A stretch of 15,834 nt of DNA from Alphaproteobacteria bacterium (GCA_019243895.1 JAFATP010000148.1:1-15834), one strand, 5' to 3'; numbered from the stretch's first letter, positions 6,960 through 15,479 are shown. The notes: generated by a model from the sequence alone, not told the origin. Numbers and translations are program-made.

Positions 6960-8027
6960 TTAACCTGCGCGATGCAGCACCCCGCCCGGCATGGGCCGGG
7001 GCACGCCGGTGGTGGTGGGCAGCGACAGCGGCAAGCCGCGCAAATGGCGCATGGCGAGGAAAGCGAAGGCCTGGGCCTCCAGCGCGTCGCCCTCCCAACC
7101 CAGCGTTTCCACCGGCTGCACCGCGCCCAGCAATTGCCGCAAATGGCCCATCAGCGCGGCATTATGACGCCCGCCGCCGCAGACATACCACGCCCGAGGC
7201 GCCTGCGGCAGATGCGGCAGGCTTTGCGCCGCGCAGGCCGCGGTAAATCGCGTCAGCGTGGCGATGCGGTCCGGCAGCGCCAGCGTGGCCGCCGCGCCGA
7301 AATCGAACGCGTTGCGGTCAAGCGATTTGGGCGGCTTCGCGGCAAAAAAAGAATGCTTCAGCCACGAATTCAGCATTGCTTCGTCCGGCGTGCCGGATAG
7401 CGCCAGCTTTCCGTCCTCGTCGCATTCCGCGCCGGTGGCCTGATGCACCGCGTCGTTGATGGGCGCGTTGCCGGGGCCGGTGTCGAAAGCGAGAATCCCG
7501 TCATCGCCGATCCATGTCACATTGGCCACGCCGCCGATGTTCAGAATCGCCGCCGGCTTGGGCAGGTCGGCTGCCAAGGCCGCATGATACAGCGGCACCA
7601 GCGGCGCACCCTGGCCGCCCGCTTGCACGTCGGCGCTGCGGAAATCGCCCACCACGTCGATGCCGGCCGCCTGCGCCAGCAATGCCCCGTCGCCGATCTG
7701 CAGCGTAATTTTCTCTTCGGGCCGGTGGCGGATGGTCTGGCCGTGGAAGCCAACCACACGGATATCCGCCGCCGCCAGCCCTGCTTTCCGCAACAGCGCC
7801 GTCACCGCTTCGGCGTGGCGCAGCGTGAGCTCCCGCTCCGCAGGCGCATCCTCCCGGCCCGCGATCAAGCGCCGCAGGCAGGCGCGGAAAGCATCGTCAT
7901 AAGGAAGCGTCAGCCACGCTCCGCGCTCGGCAATGCGCTCGCCGTCTGTGCGCAGCAGCGCGGCGTCGATGCCGTCCAGCGAAGTGCCGCTCATCAGCCC
8001 TATCGCCCAGGGGGGATCAGAAGTCAT
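6960..8027 (-). CDS. anmK: Anhydro-N-acetylmuramic acid kinase AnmK
   Basis: AnmK hydrates and phosphorylates 1,6-anhydro-MurNAc, released from recycled peptidoglycan, to give MurNAc-6-phosphate in the cytoplasm. The 355-aa length is typical. Clear motifs are the nucleotide-binding LMSGTSLDGID at 11-21, GFHGQTIRHRP at 93-103, GDFRSADVQAGGQGAPLVP at 127-145, NIGGVANVT at 163-171, FDTGPGN at 181-187 with the catalytic aspartate D182, and GGGRHN at 284-289. The ATG at 8027 lies inside the end of recG (11-nt overlap), so the two are co-transcribed. The downstream enzyme MurQ is not in the window. Confidence 0.95.
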   Translation of the reverse strand: MTSDPPWAIGLMSGTSLDGIDAALLRTDGERIAERGAWLTLPYDDAFRACLRRLIAGREDAPAERELTLRHAEAVTALLRKAGLAAADIRVVGFHGQTIRHRPEEKITLQIGDGALLAQAAGIDVVGDFRSADVQAGGQGAPLVPLYHAALAADLPKPAAILNIGGVANVTWIGDDGILAFDTGPGNAPINDAVHQATGAECDEDGKLALSGTPDEAMLNSWLKHSFFAAKPPKSLDRNAFDFGAAATLALPDRIATLTRFTAACAAQSLPHLPQAPRAWYVCGGGRHNAALMGHLRQLLGAVQPVETLGWEGDALEAQAFAFLAMRHLRGLPLSLPTTTGVPRPMPGGVLHRAG

Positions 8028-10113
8028 GCGTATACCCGTAAAGCGCCAACAGCATCTTCAGCGCCTGGCCGCGCGGCGAGGCGAGCGCTGGATCCTGCTT
8101 CAGCATGGCGATGGCGTCGGCGCGGGCCTCGGCGATCAGTTTCTGGTGCAGGGCCAGGTCGATGAAGCGGAAGCGCGGCAGCCCGCTTTGCCGCGTGCCG
8201 AGCAACTCCCCGCTGCCGCGAATGGCCAGGTCGGCTTCGGCGATGGCGAAGCCGTCTTCGGTGTCGCGCACCGCGCTCAACCGCGCCCGCGCCGTTTCCA
8301 CCGCATTGTCGCTATACAGCAGCACGCAGGCGGAAGCTTTGTCGGCGCGCCCCACCCGTCCGCGCAGCTGGTGCAGCTGGGAAAGCCCGAAGCGTTCCGC
8401 CTGCTCGATGATGATGATGGTGGCGTCCGGCACGTCCACCCCCACCTCCACCACGGTGGTAGCCACCAGCAGGCGCGCGCCGCCGGAGGCGAACTGCCGC
8501 AGCGCCTCATGCCGGGCGGGGGCTTTCATGCGACCGTGCACCAGCGCCACCTGCTCGCCGAAAAGCGCGCGGAAAGTGGAGAACCGCGCCTCCGCCGCCG
8601 CCACGTCGGTGGCCGCCAGCACGTCCCCGTCTTCGATCAGCGGGCAGATCCAATAGGCCTTCTCTCCGCGCGCCAGCGCCTGCGCCAGCCTATCGGTAAG
8701 ATCCTCGGCGCGCCCTGCCGGAACGGTGCGGGTGGTGATGGGCCGGCGGCCGGGCGGCTTGTCGGTGATGAGGGTAATATCCATATCGCCGTAGAGCGTC
8801 ATGGAAAGGGTGCGCGGAATGGGCGTGGCCGTCATTTGCAACAGGTGCGGCGCATCGCCTTTGGCGTTCATCGCCATGCGTTGCGCCACTCCGAAGCGCT
8901 GCTGCTCATCTACCACGATCAAGGCGAGGTCGGCGAATGCGACATGCTCCTGCAGCAGCGCGTGGGTGCCGATGGCGATCTGCGCCTGCCCGCCCGCCAG
9001 CGCTTCCAGCCGTTCCGCCCGCGCCGCGCCGCGCACGGCGCCGGTGAGCAGCACGATATTCAGCTTCAGGCCATTGCACCAGCGCGTGAAGGTGTCATAA
9101 TGCTGCTGGGCGATCAGCTCCGTCGGCGCGAGAATGGCGGCTTGCGCGCCCTCCTCCGCTACGGTCAGCGCCGCCAGCAGCGCCACCAGCGTTTTGCCGC
9201 TGCCGACATCGCCTTGCAGAATGCGCGCCATGCGGCGGCCGGATGCCATATCCGCGTCGATCTGCGATAGCGCCTGACGCTGCCCATCGGTGAGGGAAAA
9301 CGGCAGGCGCTCCCGCACCGCGTCCCGCAGCGCCCCGGCGGAACGCAAAGACCGCCCCGGCTTTTCCTGCCTGCGCGCGCGCAGCAGTGCCAGATGCAGC
9401 TGCACCGAGAGCGCCTCGTCATATGCCAGGCGCATGCGAACGGGGCTTTGCGGCTGTAAGTCCGCCTCCCCTTGCGGTGCGTGCGCCTGCGTCAGCGTTT
9501 GCTTGAAATCCCGCCAGCCGTGCCGCGCCAGCGTTTCCGCATCAATCCATTCGGCAAGCGGCGGCACTTCGCTCAATCCCCGCTGAATGAACGCTGCCAG
9601 CTGCCGGTTGGTGATGCCTGCCGTGAGTGGATACACCGGCTCGATGCGCTGCACCGCTGCCAATTGCGACAGCGGCGCGATGATGTCCGGATGCGTCATC
9701 TGCGTGCGCATGTCAAAATGCTCCACGCGCCCGCTCACCACGCGCTGTTCTCCCACCGGAAGCGAGCGCAGGAGATAATCCCCCGTCACATGGAAGAACA
9801 CCAGCGTCAGCGTGCCGGTGTCATTGCCGCAAACCACCTTATACGGCTTGCGGGAGCGCGGCGGCGGCGGATGATGCCCCTCCACCCGCACCACAAACGT
9901 GGCGGTGATGCCGTCCGGCGTTTCGCGCAGGGGAAAGGTGGCGCGCCGGTCGATCAGACCGCTGGGCAGCAGGAATAACAGATCGCGCACCAGCGGCGCG
10001 TCCTGGCCTTCCGGCGGCGGAATCAGCCGTGCGATGGCCTGGGCCAGTTGCGGGCCGACGCCCATAAGCCTGGAGACGGGAGCGAACAAGCCGTGCAATA
10101 ACGCGGGGCGCAT
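8017..10113 (-). CDS. recG: ATP-dependent DNA helicase RecG
   Basis: RecG remodels stalled replication forks and branched recombination intermediates. From the ATG at 10113 the protein is 698 aa and starts MRPALLHGLFAPVSRLMGVGP, the usual alphaproteobacterial start; an in-frame ATG at 10179 would add 22 residues and overlap the upstream gene, so I reject it. The wedge/OB region covers about 60-160. Helicase motifs include Walker A GDVGSGKT (301-308), motif II DEQQ (402-405), TATPIPRT (428-435), and the C-terminal QLRGRVGR with the TRG-like region. Motif II is DEQQ instead of the common DEQH. No clear ribosome site precedes either start. It lies 37 bp after the PAS/GGDEF gene and overlaps anmK. 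Confidence 0.96.
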   Translation of the reverse strand: MRPALLHGLFAPVSRLMGVGPQLAQAIARLIPPPEGQDAPLVRDLLFLLPSGLIDRRATFPLRETPDGITATFVVRVEGHHPPPPRSRKPYKVVCGNDTGTLTLVFFHVTGDYLLRSLPVGEQRVVSGRVEHFDMRTQMTHPDIIAPLSQLAAVQRIEPVYPLTAGITNRQLAAFIQRGLSEVPPLAEWIDAETLARHGWRDFKQTLTQAHAPQGEADLQPQSPVRMRLAYDEALSVQLHLALLRARRQEKPGRSLRSAGALRDAVRERLPFSLTDGQRQALSQIDADMASGRRMARILQGDVGSGKTLVALLAALTVAEEGAQAAILAPTELIAQQHYDTFTRWCNGLKLNIVLLTGAVRGAARAERLEALAGGQAQIAIGTHALLQEHVAFADLALIVVDEQQRFGVAQRMAMNAKGDAPHLLQMTATPIPRTLSMTLYGDMDITLITDKPPGRRPITTRTVPAGRAEDLTDRLAQALARGEKAYWICPLIEDGDVLAATDVAAAEARFSTFRALFGEQVALVHGRMKAPARHEALRQFASGGARLLVATTVVEVGVDVPDATIIIIEQAERFGLSQLHQLRGRVGRADKASACVLLYSDNAVETARARLSAVRDTEDGFAIAEADLAIRGSGELLGTRQSGLPRFRFIDLALHQKLIAEARADAIAMLKQDPALASPRGQALKMLLALYGYTHDF

Positions 10114-10150
10114 GCGGCATCGTAGCCGCGCGGCGGCAGGCGTCAATGGA

Positions 10151-11059
10151 TTATGCCGCTTCCACCAGCGCGTTGCCATCCGTTTGCAGGCGGGCGATGC
10201 TCTGCTCGGCGCGCTGGAGCGTGTCCTTGCGGCTGGCGTCGCCGTCGATCAGCAGGAAGGCGATGCTGACGGTGAGCGGCATGGGATGCCCGTCGGCCAA
10301 TGAAAAAGGATGTGCCGCCACCGCCCAGCGCAGCCGGTTCAGCACCATGCGGGCCGCCTCCGACGTGGTATCCAGCAGGATGAGTCCCAGCCGCCTGCTG
10401 TCCAGGCAACCGATCGTATCATCCGTGCGCAGGTTTTGCCGGGCGATCAGGGCGATATGCTTCAACGCCGCATAGGCTGCATCCTCGCCTCCCCGCTCCA
10501 GCAAGGTGGCGTGCTGATCCAGCTGCAACAGCGCCAGCGAGGCGCGCAGGGCGTCTTTGGTGACGTAGTAATGAACCAGGTCCACGTCTTTTGCCAGCGA
10601 GTTGCGGTCCGGCAGCGAGGTATGAGGCTCCAGCACCTCATGACCCTTGAAGTTCTCGCGCAGCAGCGCGCGGAAGGCTTCGTCTTTCTTATCCGCCACC
10701 CGACTTTGCAGGATAAGGCGGAAATAGGCATTGCCGTCCAGCGACTCACTGCGCAGCACTTTCAGGCGGAACCCCACCTCCTTGCCCTGGCGGTCTACGA
10801 TACAGAAGGATTGCACCTTGGACAGCACCCCTCCCACATCATTGCCGTCATCCTCGAATTCCACATATTCATTGAGCAGGCTGTCGATGCGCTTGGGCAG
10901 GAATTCCGTCAGCGACCGTCCTACCACTTCGCCAGCGCCGTATCCCAGCGCCGCCGCTGCCGATTCGTTGATTTCCCGGATCTCGATACGCCGGCTCTGA
11001 TTATTCTGACAGACGGTGATAACGGCGTCATTGCCGCGATGGCTCTGGCTTTGAATCAT
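10151..11059 (-). CDS. PAS domain protein with degenerate GGDEF domain
   Basis: The 302-aa cytoplasmic protein has an N-terminal PAS fold at about 13-120 (INESAAAALGYGAGEVVGRSLTEF... then RQGKEVGFRLKVLRSESLDG), then a GGDEF-like domain from about 147 to 302. The domain can be recognised by its frame: LPDRNSL near 149, RTDDTIGCLDSRRLGLILLDT at 211-231, and LTVSIAFLL at 262-270. The signature GGDEF itself is replaced by DSRRL (220-224), so diguanylate cyclase activity is very unlikely; it may be a c-di-GMP or signal receptor, or a protein-binding module. There is no membrane segment. The ATG at 11059 has AAAGGA about 10 nt upstream. It is first in a run leading to recG and anmK, and divergent from sdhE across 69 bp in which I see no convincing promoter. 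The sensed signal is unknown. Confidence 0.8.
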   Translation of the reverse strand: MIQSQSHRGNDAVITVCQNNQSRRIEIREINESAAAALGYGAGEVVGRSLTEFLPKRIDSLLNEYVEFEDDGNDVGGVLSKVQSFCIVDRQGKEVGFRLKVLRSESLDGNAYFRLILQSRVADKKDEAFRALLRENFKGHEVLEPHTSLPDRNSLAKDVDLVHYYVTKDALRASLALLQLDQHATLLERGGEDAAYAALKHIALIARQNLRTDDTIGCLDSRRLGLILLDTTSEAARMVLNRLRWAVAAHPFSLADGHPMPLTVSIAFLLIDGDASRKDTLQRAEQSIARLQTDGNALVEAA

Positions 11060-11128
11060 GATTGCGCGATTCCTTTGATTAAGCTCTTACTGCTAGGCAA
11101 CGTAATAATAAAAGCGTAAAGAAACAAA

Positions 11129-11398
11129 ATGAATAAAGGCTTAACCTCACCTGCACTCAAGCGCCTGCTTTACCGCAGCACGCATCGCGGCTGCAAGGAA
11201 ACGGACCTGGTATTGGGGCAGTTCGCTCACACCCACCTGCATGCCCTTGAAGAACCTATGCTTTCAATTTATGCCGCGCTGCTGGAGGAAAACGACGCCG
11301 ATATCTGGGACTGGCTGACCGACAAATCTCCCCCCGCCAGGGCGGAATACGGCCCGCTCCTTTCCCTGCTGAAAGCGATGGGCTCCCCGCCGCCGTGA
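11129..11398 (+). CDS. sdhE: FAD assembly factor SdhE (succinate dehydrogenase flavinylation)
   Basis: SdhE helps attach FAD covalently to the flavoprotein subunit of succinate dehydrogenase. This 89-aa protein has the family motif RGxxE as R20-G-C-K-E24 within LLYRSTHRGCKETDLVLGQF, followed by the small helical bundle (ALEEPMLSIYAALLEENDADIWDWL). The ATG at 11129 has only a weak purine-rich region (AAAGAAAC) upstream. Its TGA overlaps the mfd start as GTGA. The sdhE-mfd pairing near recG is a recurring alphaproteobacterial arrangement. Confidence 0.93.
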   Translation: MNKGLTSPALKRLLYRSTHRGCKETDLVLGQFAHTHLHALEEPMLSIYAALLEENDADIWDWLTDKSPPARAEYGPLLSLLKAMGSPPP

Positions 11399-14300
11399 CG
11401 CCGCCCGAGCCTTCCCATCTAACGCTTTCCAGTGTTCCGGAAGCCGCCGCCGCGCCCGCGATTGCGGCGTTGCTCAAGGGCGCCGCCACGCCGCTGCCGC
11501 GGGCGGAGGCGGTGCTGCATATTTCTGTCAATGACCGCGACCAGGAACAGCTGGCCCAGGCATTGCCGTTTTTCGCGCCGCGCGCGGAAATTTTGCGATT
11601 CCCGGCGTGGGACTGCCTGCCATATGACCGCGTGTCGCCGCGCCCGGCATTAGTGGCCGAAAGGCTGCGCACGCTGGCGCGTCTTGCATCCTATAACAGC
11701 GAGACGCCGCTGGTGGTGCTGGCCACCGCCAATGCCGTGCTACAGAAATTACCGCCTAGGGCGGGGATGGCGCGCGCCACGCTTACGCTGCGGAAACAGG
11801 AGGCGGTGCCGCGCGAGACCCTTCTGCAATTTTTGAACGAAAACGGCTACCGCCGCACCGCCAAGGCCATCGAGCCGGGGGAATTCGCGCTGCGCGGCAG
11901 CATCATCGACCTGATCCCGGCAGGCGGGACGGAAGGGCTGCGCCTGGATTTTTTCGGCGACGAAATTGAGTCCATGCGCACGTTTGACCCGCTGACGCAG
12001 CTCTCCACCGGTGAGTTTGCGGACATCGCGCTGAGCCCCGTCAGCGAAGTGCCGTTAACGGAGGAAGGCATCGCCCGCTTCCGTGACGCGTATCGCGCCC
12101 AGTTCGGCGCCGTCAGCCGCCACGATCCGCTATATGAGGCCATTTCCGCCGGCCAGCAATTCCCCGGCATGGAACATTGGCTGCCGTTGTTTTACCCGTC
12201 CATGGACACGCTGTTCGATTACATGCCGCACGCCGTGGTGACCTTCTCGGCGCAGGCGGAAAAATCCGTCGCGGAGCGGCAGGAGACCATTGCGGATCAT
12301 TATCAGGCGCGCGTCGACGCTCAATCGTCGCGGCTGAAGGATGACATGCCGTATCACCCCCTGCCGCCGGACCGGCTGTATGTAATGCCGGAGGCGTGGG
12401 GCCAAGCGCTGGAGGAGAAACGTGCCGTCGCCTTTTCTCCTTTTGCCGGTCCCGCCGCGCTGTCGCTTCGGCTGCGTTCCGCACCGGATCTGGCGGCGCT
12501 GCGGCGGCACAATGATGTCAATCCGGTCGAGCAGCTGCGCGGCTACGCCGCCGAAAAGCGGGCGGAAGGAAAATCCATTTTGCTCGCCGGATTGTCCGCC
12601 GGGTCCACGGAGCGGTTGCGGGCGCTGCTCACCGAACACGGCGCGCACACGGTGCGGGTGGAAAACTGGAAGGAGGCGGGAAGCATCGGCGGCAAAAGCA
12701 TCGGCATCGCGGTGCTGCCGCTGGAAAGCGGCTTCGAAAGCGAGACGGTTGCCGTCATCACCGAGCAGGATTTGCTGGGCGAGCGCATCATACGCGCGGC
12801 AAAGCGCCGCAAAGCGCCGGAAGTGTTCCTGGCGGAAGCGGCTAATTTCATGGAAGGCGAATTAGCGGTGCATCGCGAACACGGCATCGGCCGTTATGAC
12901 GGGCTGGTGACGCTGGAGGTGCAGGGCGCGCGGCATGATTGCCTGAAGCTGACCTACGCGGATGACGACCGGCTGTTCGTGCCGGTGGAGAATATCGAGC
13001 TGCTTTCCCGTTACGGCAGCGACGACGAAGGCGTGGCGCTGGACAAGCTGGGCGCCGCTTCGTGGCAGGCGCGCAAGAGCAAGCTGAAAGAGCGCATCAA
13101 GCTGGCCGCCGAGGCGCTGCTGGCGGTGGCCGCCGAACGCCAGCTGAAAACCGCGCCCGCGCTTGCCGCTGTGGGACAGGCTTACGAGGCATTCTGCGCG
13201 CGCTTTCCCTATATGGAAACCGAGGATCAGCAGCGCGCCATTGACGACGTGATGGAAGACCTGGCCTCCGGGCGCCCGATGGACCGGCTGGTGTGCGGCG
13301 ATGTGGGCTTCGGCAAAACGGAAGTAGCGTTGCGCGCCGCCTTTGCCGCCACGCACGCACAGCCGCGCATGCAGGTGGCGGTGGTGGTGCCCACCACGCT
13401 GCTGGCGCGCCAGCATTATAAAAACTTCTCCATCCGCTTCGACGGCTTCGGCATCAATGTGGCGCAGCTCTCCCGCATGGTGGGCGCGGCGCAACAGCGC
13501 AAGACGCGCGAGGGCCTAAAGGACGGCAGCGTGGATATCGTCATTGGCACGCATGCGCTGCTTTCGGGAAAGGTGGAATTCTCGCACCTCGGCCTGGTAA
13601 TCGTGGACGAGGAGCAGCATTTCGGCGTGGCGCAGAAGGAGAAGCTGAAACGCCTGAAGGCCGACGTGCACGTGCTGACGCTTTCGGCCACCCCCATTCC
13701 CCGCACGCTGCACATGGCGCTGACGGGGGTGCGCTCGCTGTCGCTGATCACCACGCCGCCGGTGGACCGGCTGAGCGTGCGCAGCTTTGTGACGCCGTGG
13801 GATACGCTTGCCCTGCGCGAGGCGCTGCTCAGGGAGAAGCACCGGAGCGGGCGTTCGTTCGTGGTGACGCCGCGCATCAAGGACATCGGAGACGTCAAGG
13901 CGAAGCTGGCCGCATTGGTGCCGGAACTGAGCATTGCGGTGGCGCATGGGCAGATGGCGGCATCGGCGCTGGACGAAACCATGAACGCGTTTTATGACGG
14001 CGCGTTCGACGTGCTGCTGTCCACCGCCATTATCGAATCCGGGCTGGACATTCCCGCCGCCAACACCCTGATTGTGCACCGCGCCGACCGCTTCGGCCTG
14101 TCGCAGCTTTATCAGCTGCGCGGGCGTGTCGGGCGCGGCAAGCTGCGCGCCTATGCCTATTTCCTGCTGCCGCCGCACCGTGAGATGACGCCGAACGCCA
14201 CGCGGCGGCTGGAGGTGATGCAATCGCTGGATGCGCTGGGCGCGGGCTTCCAGGTGGCCAGCCACGACATGGACATCCGCGGCTTCGGCAACCTGGTGGG

Positions 14301-14862
14301 CGAAGAGCAGAGCGGGCATATCCGCGAAGTGGGAGTGGAGCTGTATCAGCAGATGCTGGAGGAGGCGGTGCTGGCGCTGAAAGCGGAGCAGAAGGATATG
14401 CCGCCGGTGGAGACGGATTGGAGCCCGCAGATCAATCTCGGGCTTTCGGTGCTGATTCCGGAGGATTACGTGGCGGATTTACAATTGCGCCTGGGCCTTT
14501 ACCGGCGCGCGGCGAGGCTGGAAAGCATTGCGGAAACCGAAAGCTTCGCCGCCGAGCTGGTCGACCGCTTCGGGCCGCTGCCGGAGGAGGTTGAGCATCT
14601 GCTGGAGATCATGCGCCTGAAACAGCTGTGCAAGGCGGCGGGCGTCGCGCGGATCGACGCCGGGCCGAAGGGCGCCGTGATTGCGTTTTATCAGGATCGT
14701 TTCGCCCGGCCGGAAGCCTTGCTGGCCTATATCGCCAAACGCCCGACGACGCTGAAGCTGCGGCCGGACCAGAAGCTGATTTATATGGCGGAATGGAAAG
14801 AAGACGCGGAAAAGCTGGCGCCGATTGCCGCGCTGCTGGCAGAAATCGGCAAGCTGGCTTAA
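11395..14862 (+). CDS. mfd: Transcription-repair coupling factor Mfd
   Basis: Mfd pushes or removes RNA polymerase stalled at DNA lesions and recruits UvrA. The 1155-aa length is full. The N-terminal UvrB-like module carries ILRFPAWDCLPYDRVSP (about 66-82); the RNA polymerase interaction region includes GELAVHREHGIGRYDGL (about 487-503); the RecG-like translocase has Walker A GDVGFGKT (635-642), motif II DEEQ (738-741), SATPIPRTLHMAL and QLYQLRGRVGRG with the TRG region; the C-terminal D7 domain includes LSVLIPEDYVADLQLRLGLYRR. The start is GTG at 11395, sharing GTGA with the sdhE stop, so translation is probably coupled. A strong hairpin begins five bases after the stop. Confidence 0.97.
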   Translation: MTPPEPSHLTLSSVPEAAAAPAIAALLKGAATPLPRAEAVLHISVNDRDQEQLAQALPFFAPRAEILRFPAWDCLPYDRVSPRPALVAERLRTLARLASYNSETPLVVLATANAVLQKLPPRAGMARATLTLRKQEAVPRETLLQFLNENGYRRTAKAIEPGEFALRGSIIDLIPAGGTEGLRLDFFGDEIESMRTFDPLTQLSTGEFADIALSPVSEVPLTEEGIARFRDAYRAQFGAVSRHDPLYEAISAGQQFPGMEHWLPLFYPSMDTLFDYMPHAVVTFSAQAEKSVAERQETIADHYQARVDAQSSRLKDDMPYHPLPPDRLYVMPEAWGQALEEKRAVAFSPFAGPAALSLRLRSAPDLAALRRHNDVNPVEQLRGYAAEKRAEGKSILLAGLSAGSTERLRALLTEHGAHTVRVENWKEAGSIGGKSIGIAVLPLESGFESETVAVITEQDLLGERIIRAAKRRKAPEVFLAEAANFMEGELAVHREHGIGRYDGLVTLEVQGARHDCLKLTYADDDRLFVPVENIELLSRYGSDDEGVALDKLGAASWQARKSKLKERIKLAAEALLAVAAERQLKTAPALAAVGQAYEAFCARFPYMETEDQQRAIDDVMEDLASGRPMDRLVCGDVGFGKTEVALRAAFAATHAQPRMQVAVVVPTTLLARQHYKNFSIRFDGFGINVAQLSRMVGAAQQRKTREGLKDGSVDIVIGTHALLSGKVEFSHLGLVIVDEEQHFGVAQKEKLKRLKADVHVLTLSATPIPRTLHMALTGVRSLSLITTPPVDRLSVRSFVTPWDTLALREALLREKHRSGRSFVVTPRIKDIGDVKAKLAALVPELSIAVAHGQMAASALDETMNAFYDGAFDVLLSTAIIESGLDIPAANTLIVHRADRFGLSQLYQLRGRVGRGKLRAYAYFLLPPHREMTPNATRRLEVMQSLDALGAGFQVASHDMDIRGFGNLVGEEQSGHIREVGVELYQQMLEEAVLALKAEQKDMPPVETDWSPQINLGLSVLIPEDYVADLQLRLGLYRRAARLESIAETESFAAELVDRFGPLPEEVEHLLEIMRLKQLCKAAGVARIDAGPKGAVIAFYQDRFARPEALLAYIAKRPTTLKLRPDQKLIYMAEWKEDAEKLAPIAALLAEIGKLA

Positions 14863-14866
14863 GAAA

Positions 14867-14894
14867 ATCCGCCGGAGCCGAAGCCCCGGCGGAT
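14867..14894 (-). terminator. Terminator between convergent mfd and hsp20
   Basis: A perfect 9-bp inverted repeat (ATCCGCCGG at 14867-14875 and CCGGCGGAT at 14886-14894) extends by two further pairs past one mismatch, closing a 4-nt loop that reads TTCG on the minus strand. On the minus strand the stem is followed by ATTTTCTT, so it is a typical rho-independent terminator for hsp20. On the plus strand there is no T-run, but the hairpin follows mfd directly and may also limit read-through. Confidence 0.85.
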
Positions 14895-14909
14895 ATGGCC
14901 CCGGCGCGA

Positions 14910-15386
14910 TTACGCCACGCGTTTTTTAGCGGATTCCTTAGAGACTGCGCCGCCGTTGCCGCCATGAATGGCGATAGTGCGCGGCTTGCTCTCCTCGGGA
15001 ATCTCGCGCTTCAGCTGCAGCGTCAGCAGACCGTCTTCCAGCGAGGCGTCTTTCACCTTCACGTGATCCGCCAGCTGAAACTTGCGCTCGAAATTGCGCT
15101 GGGCGATGCCGCGATGCAGAAACGCCACGCCCGAATCCTCCAACGTTTCGCTCTGCGCGCCGCTAACCGTCAGCACGTTCTCCTGCGCCGTAATAGTGAT
15201 GTCTTCCTTGCGGAAACCTGCCACGGCCATCACGATCTGATACTCGTCCTCGCCGGTTTTGGTAATATTATACGGCGGATAGGGCTGAGTGCGCTCGTCC
15301 ATTTTGGACGCCGCGTCCAGCATCTGGTTCAAGCGGTCAAAACCTACCGTGGAACGGAATAAGGGTGACAAATCGAAAGCGTGCAT
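14910..15386 (-). CDS. Small heat-shock protein Hsp20 (IbpA-like)
   Basis: The 158-aa protein is an alpha-crystallin-type chaperone that holds unfolding proteins during heat stress. The N-terminus (LSPLFRSTVGFDRLNQMLDAA...YPPYNI) is like IbpA and rhizobial class A small Hsps. The alpha-crystallin domain spans about 36-130, with DGLLTLQLKREIP at 118-130, followed by an IxI motif (I138-A-I140) that binds neighbouring subunits in the oligomer. The ATG at 15386 is preceded by a very strong AAGGAGG four bases upstream. That site is sequestered in a predicted hairpin, and an RpoH-type promoter lies further up. The gene ends in a good terminator, so it is monocistronic. Confidence 0.95.
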   Translation of the reverse strand: MHAFDLSPLFRSTVGFDRLNQMLDAASKMDERTQPYPPYNITKTGEDEYQIVMAVAGFRKEDITITAQENVLTVSGAQSETLEDSGVAFLHRGIAQRNFERKFQLADHVKVKDASLEDGLLTLQLKREIPEESKPRTIAIHGGNGGAVSKESAKKRVA

Positions 15387-15388
15387 AT

Positions 15389-15443
15389 AACCTCCTTACA
15401 TAAGCTAGGTTTATTAATGAATCAGGTCCATCCGGCACCTGAT
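15389..15443 (-). promoter_or_regulatory. Putative ROSE-like RNA thermometer in the hsp20 leader
   Basis: The leader has two hairpins in mRNA sense. First, AUCAGGU (15443-15437) pairs perfectly with ACCUGAU (15427-15421) around a 9-nt loop, right at the predicted mRNA 5' end. Second, AACCU-AG-CUU (15411-15402) pairs with AAG-G-AGGUU (15397-15389): eight pairs, an AG/G internal loop and an AUGU loop, sequestering AAGGAGG. ROSE elements in rhizobial small-Hsp leaders use a UYGCU segment opposite the Shine-Dalgarno with a G facing G; here the segment is UAGCU, also with a G able to face G. Heat would melt the weak second hairpin and free the ribosome site. Sequence-based prediction only. Confidence 0.65.
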
Positions 15444-15451
15444 AAATGTTA

Positions 15452-15479
15452 ATATGGCTCGCCCATTTTCATTTTCAAG
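15452..15479 (-). promoter_or_regulatory. RpoH (sigma-32) type heat-shock promoter of hsp20
   Basis: On the minus strand CTTGAAA (15479-15473) is a perfect sigma-32 -35 element, followed by a 14-bp spacer and GCCATAT (15458-15452), one base off the CCCATNT -10 element. Transcription should start near 15445, about 60 nt before the hsp20 ATG, leaving both leader hairpins intact at the mRNA 5' end. Confidence 0.75.

Noticed and set aside
7933..9270. 445-codon plus-strand open frame opposite recG
   Set aside because: Product is Arg/His/Gln-rich and crosses from anmK into recG; recG on the minus strand has all helicase motifs.
10114..10179. Upstream ATG extending RecG by 22 residues
   Set aside because: The extra residues (MATRWWKRHN...) are not family-like, and this start would overlap the previous gene; MRPALLHGLF is the usual start.
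11060..11128. Possible divergent promoters between the PAS/GGDEF gene and sdhE
   Set aside because: AT-rich, but no pair of boxes at acceptable spacing on either strand.
12862..14319. Minus-strand open frames inside mfd
   Set aside because: They are shadows of a full-length Mfd and have no family signature.
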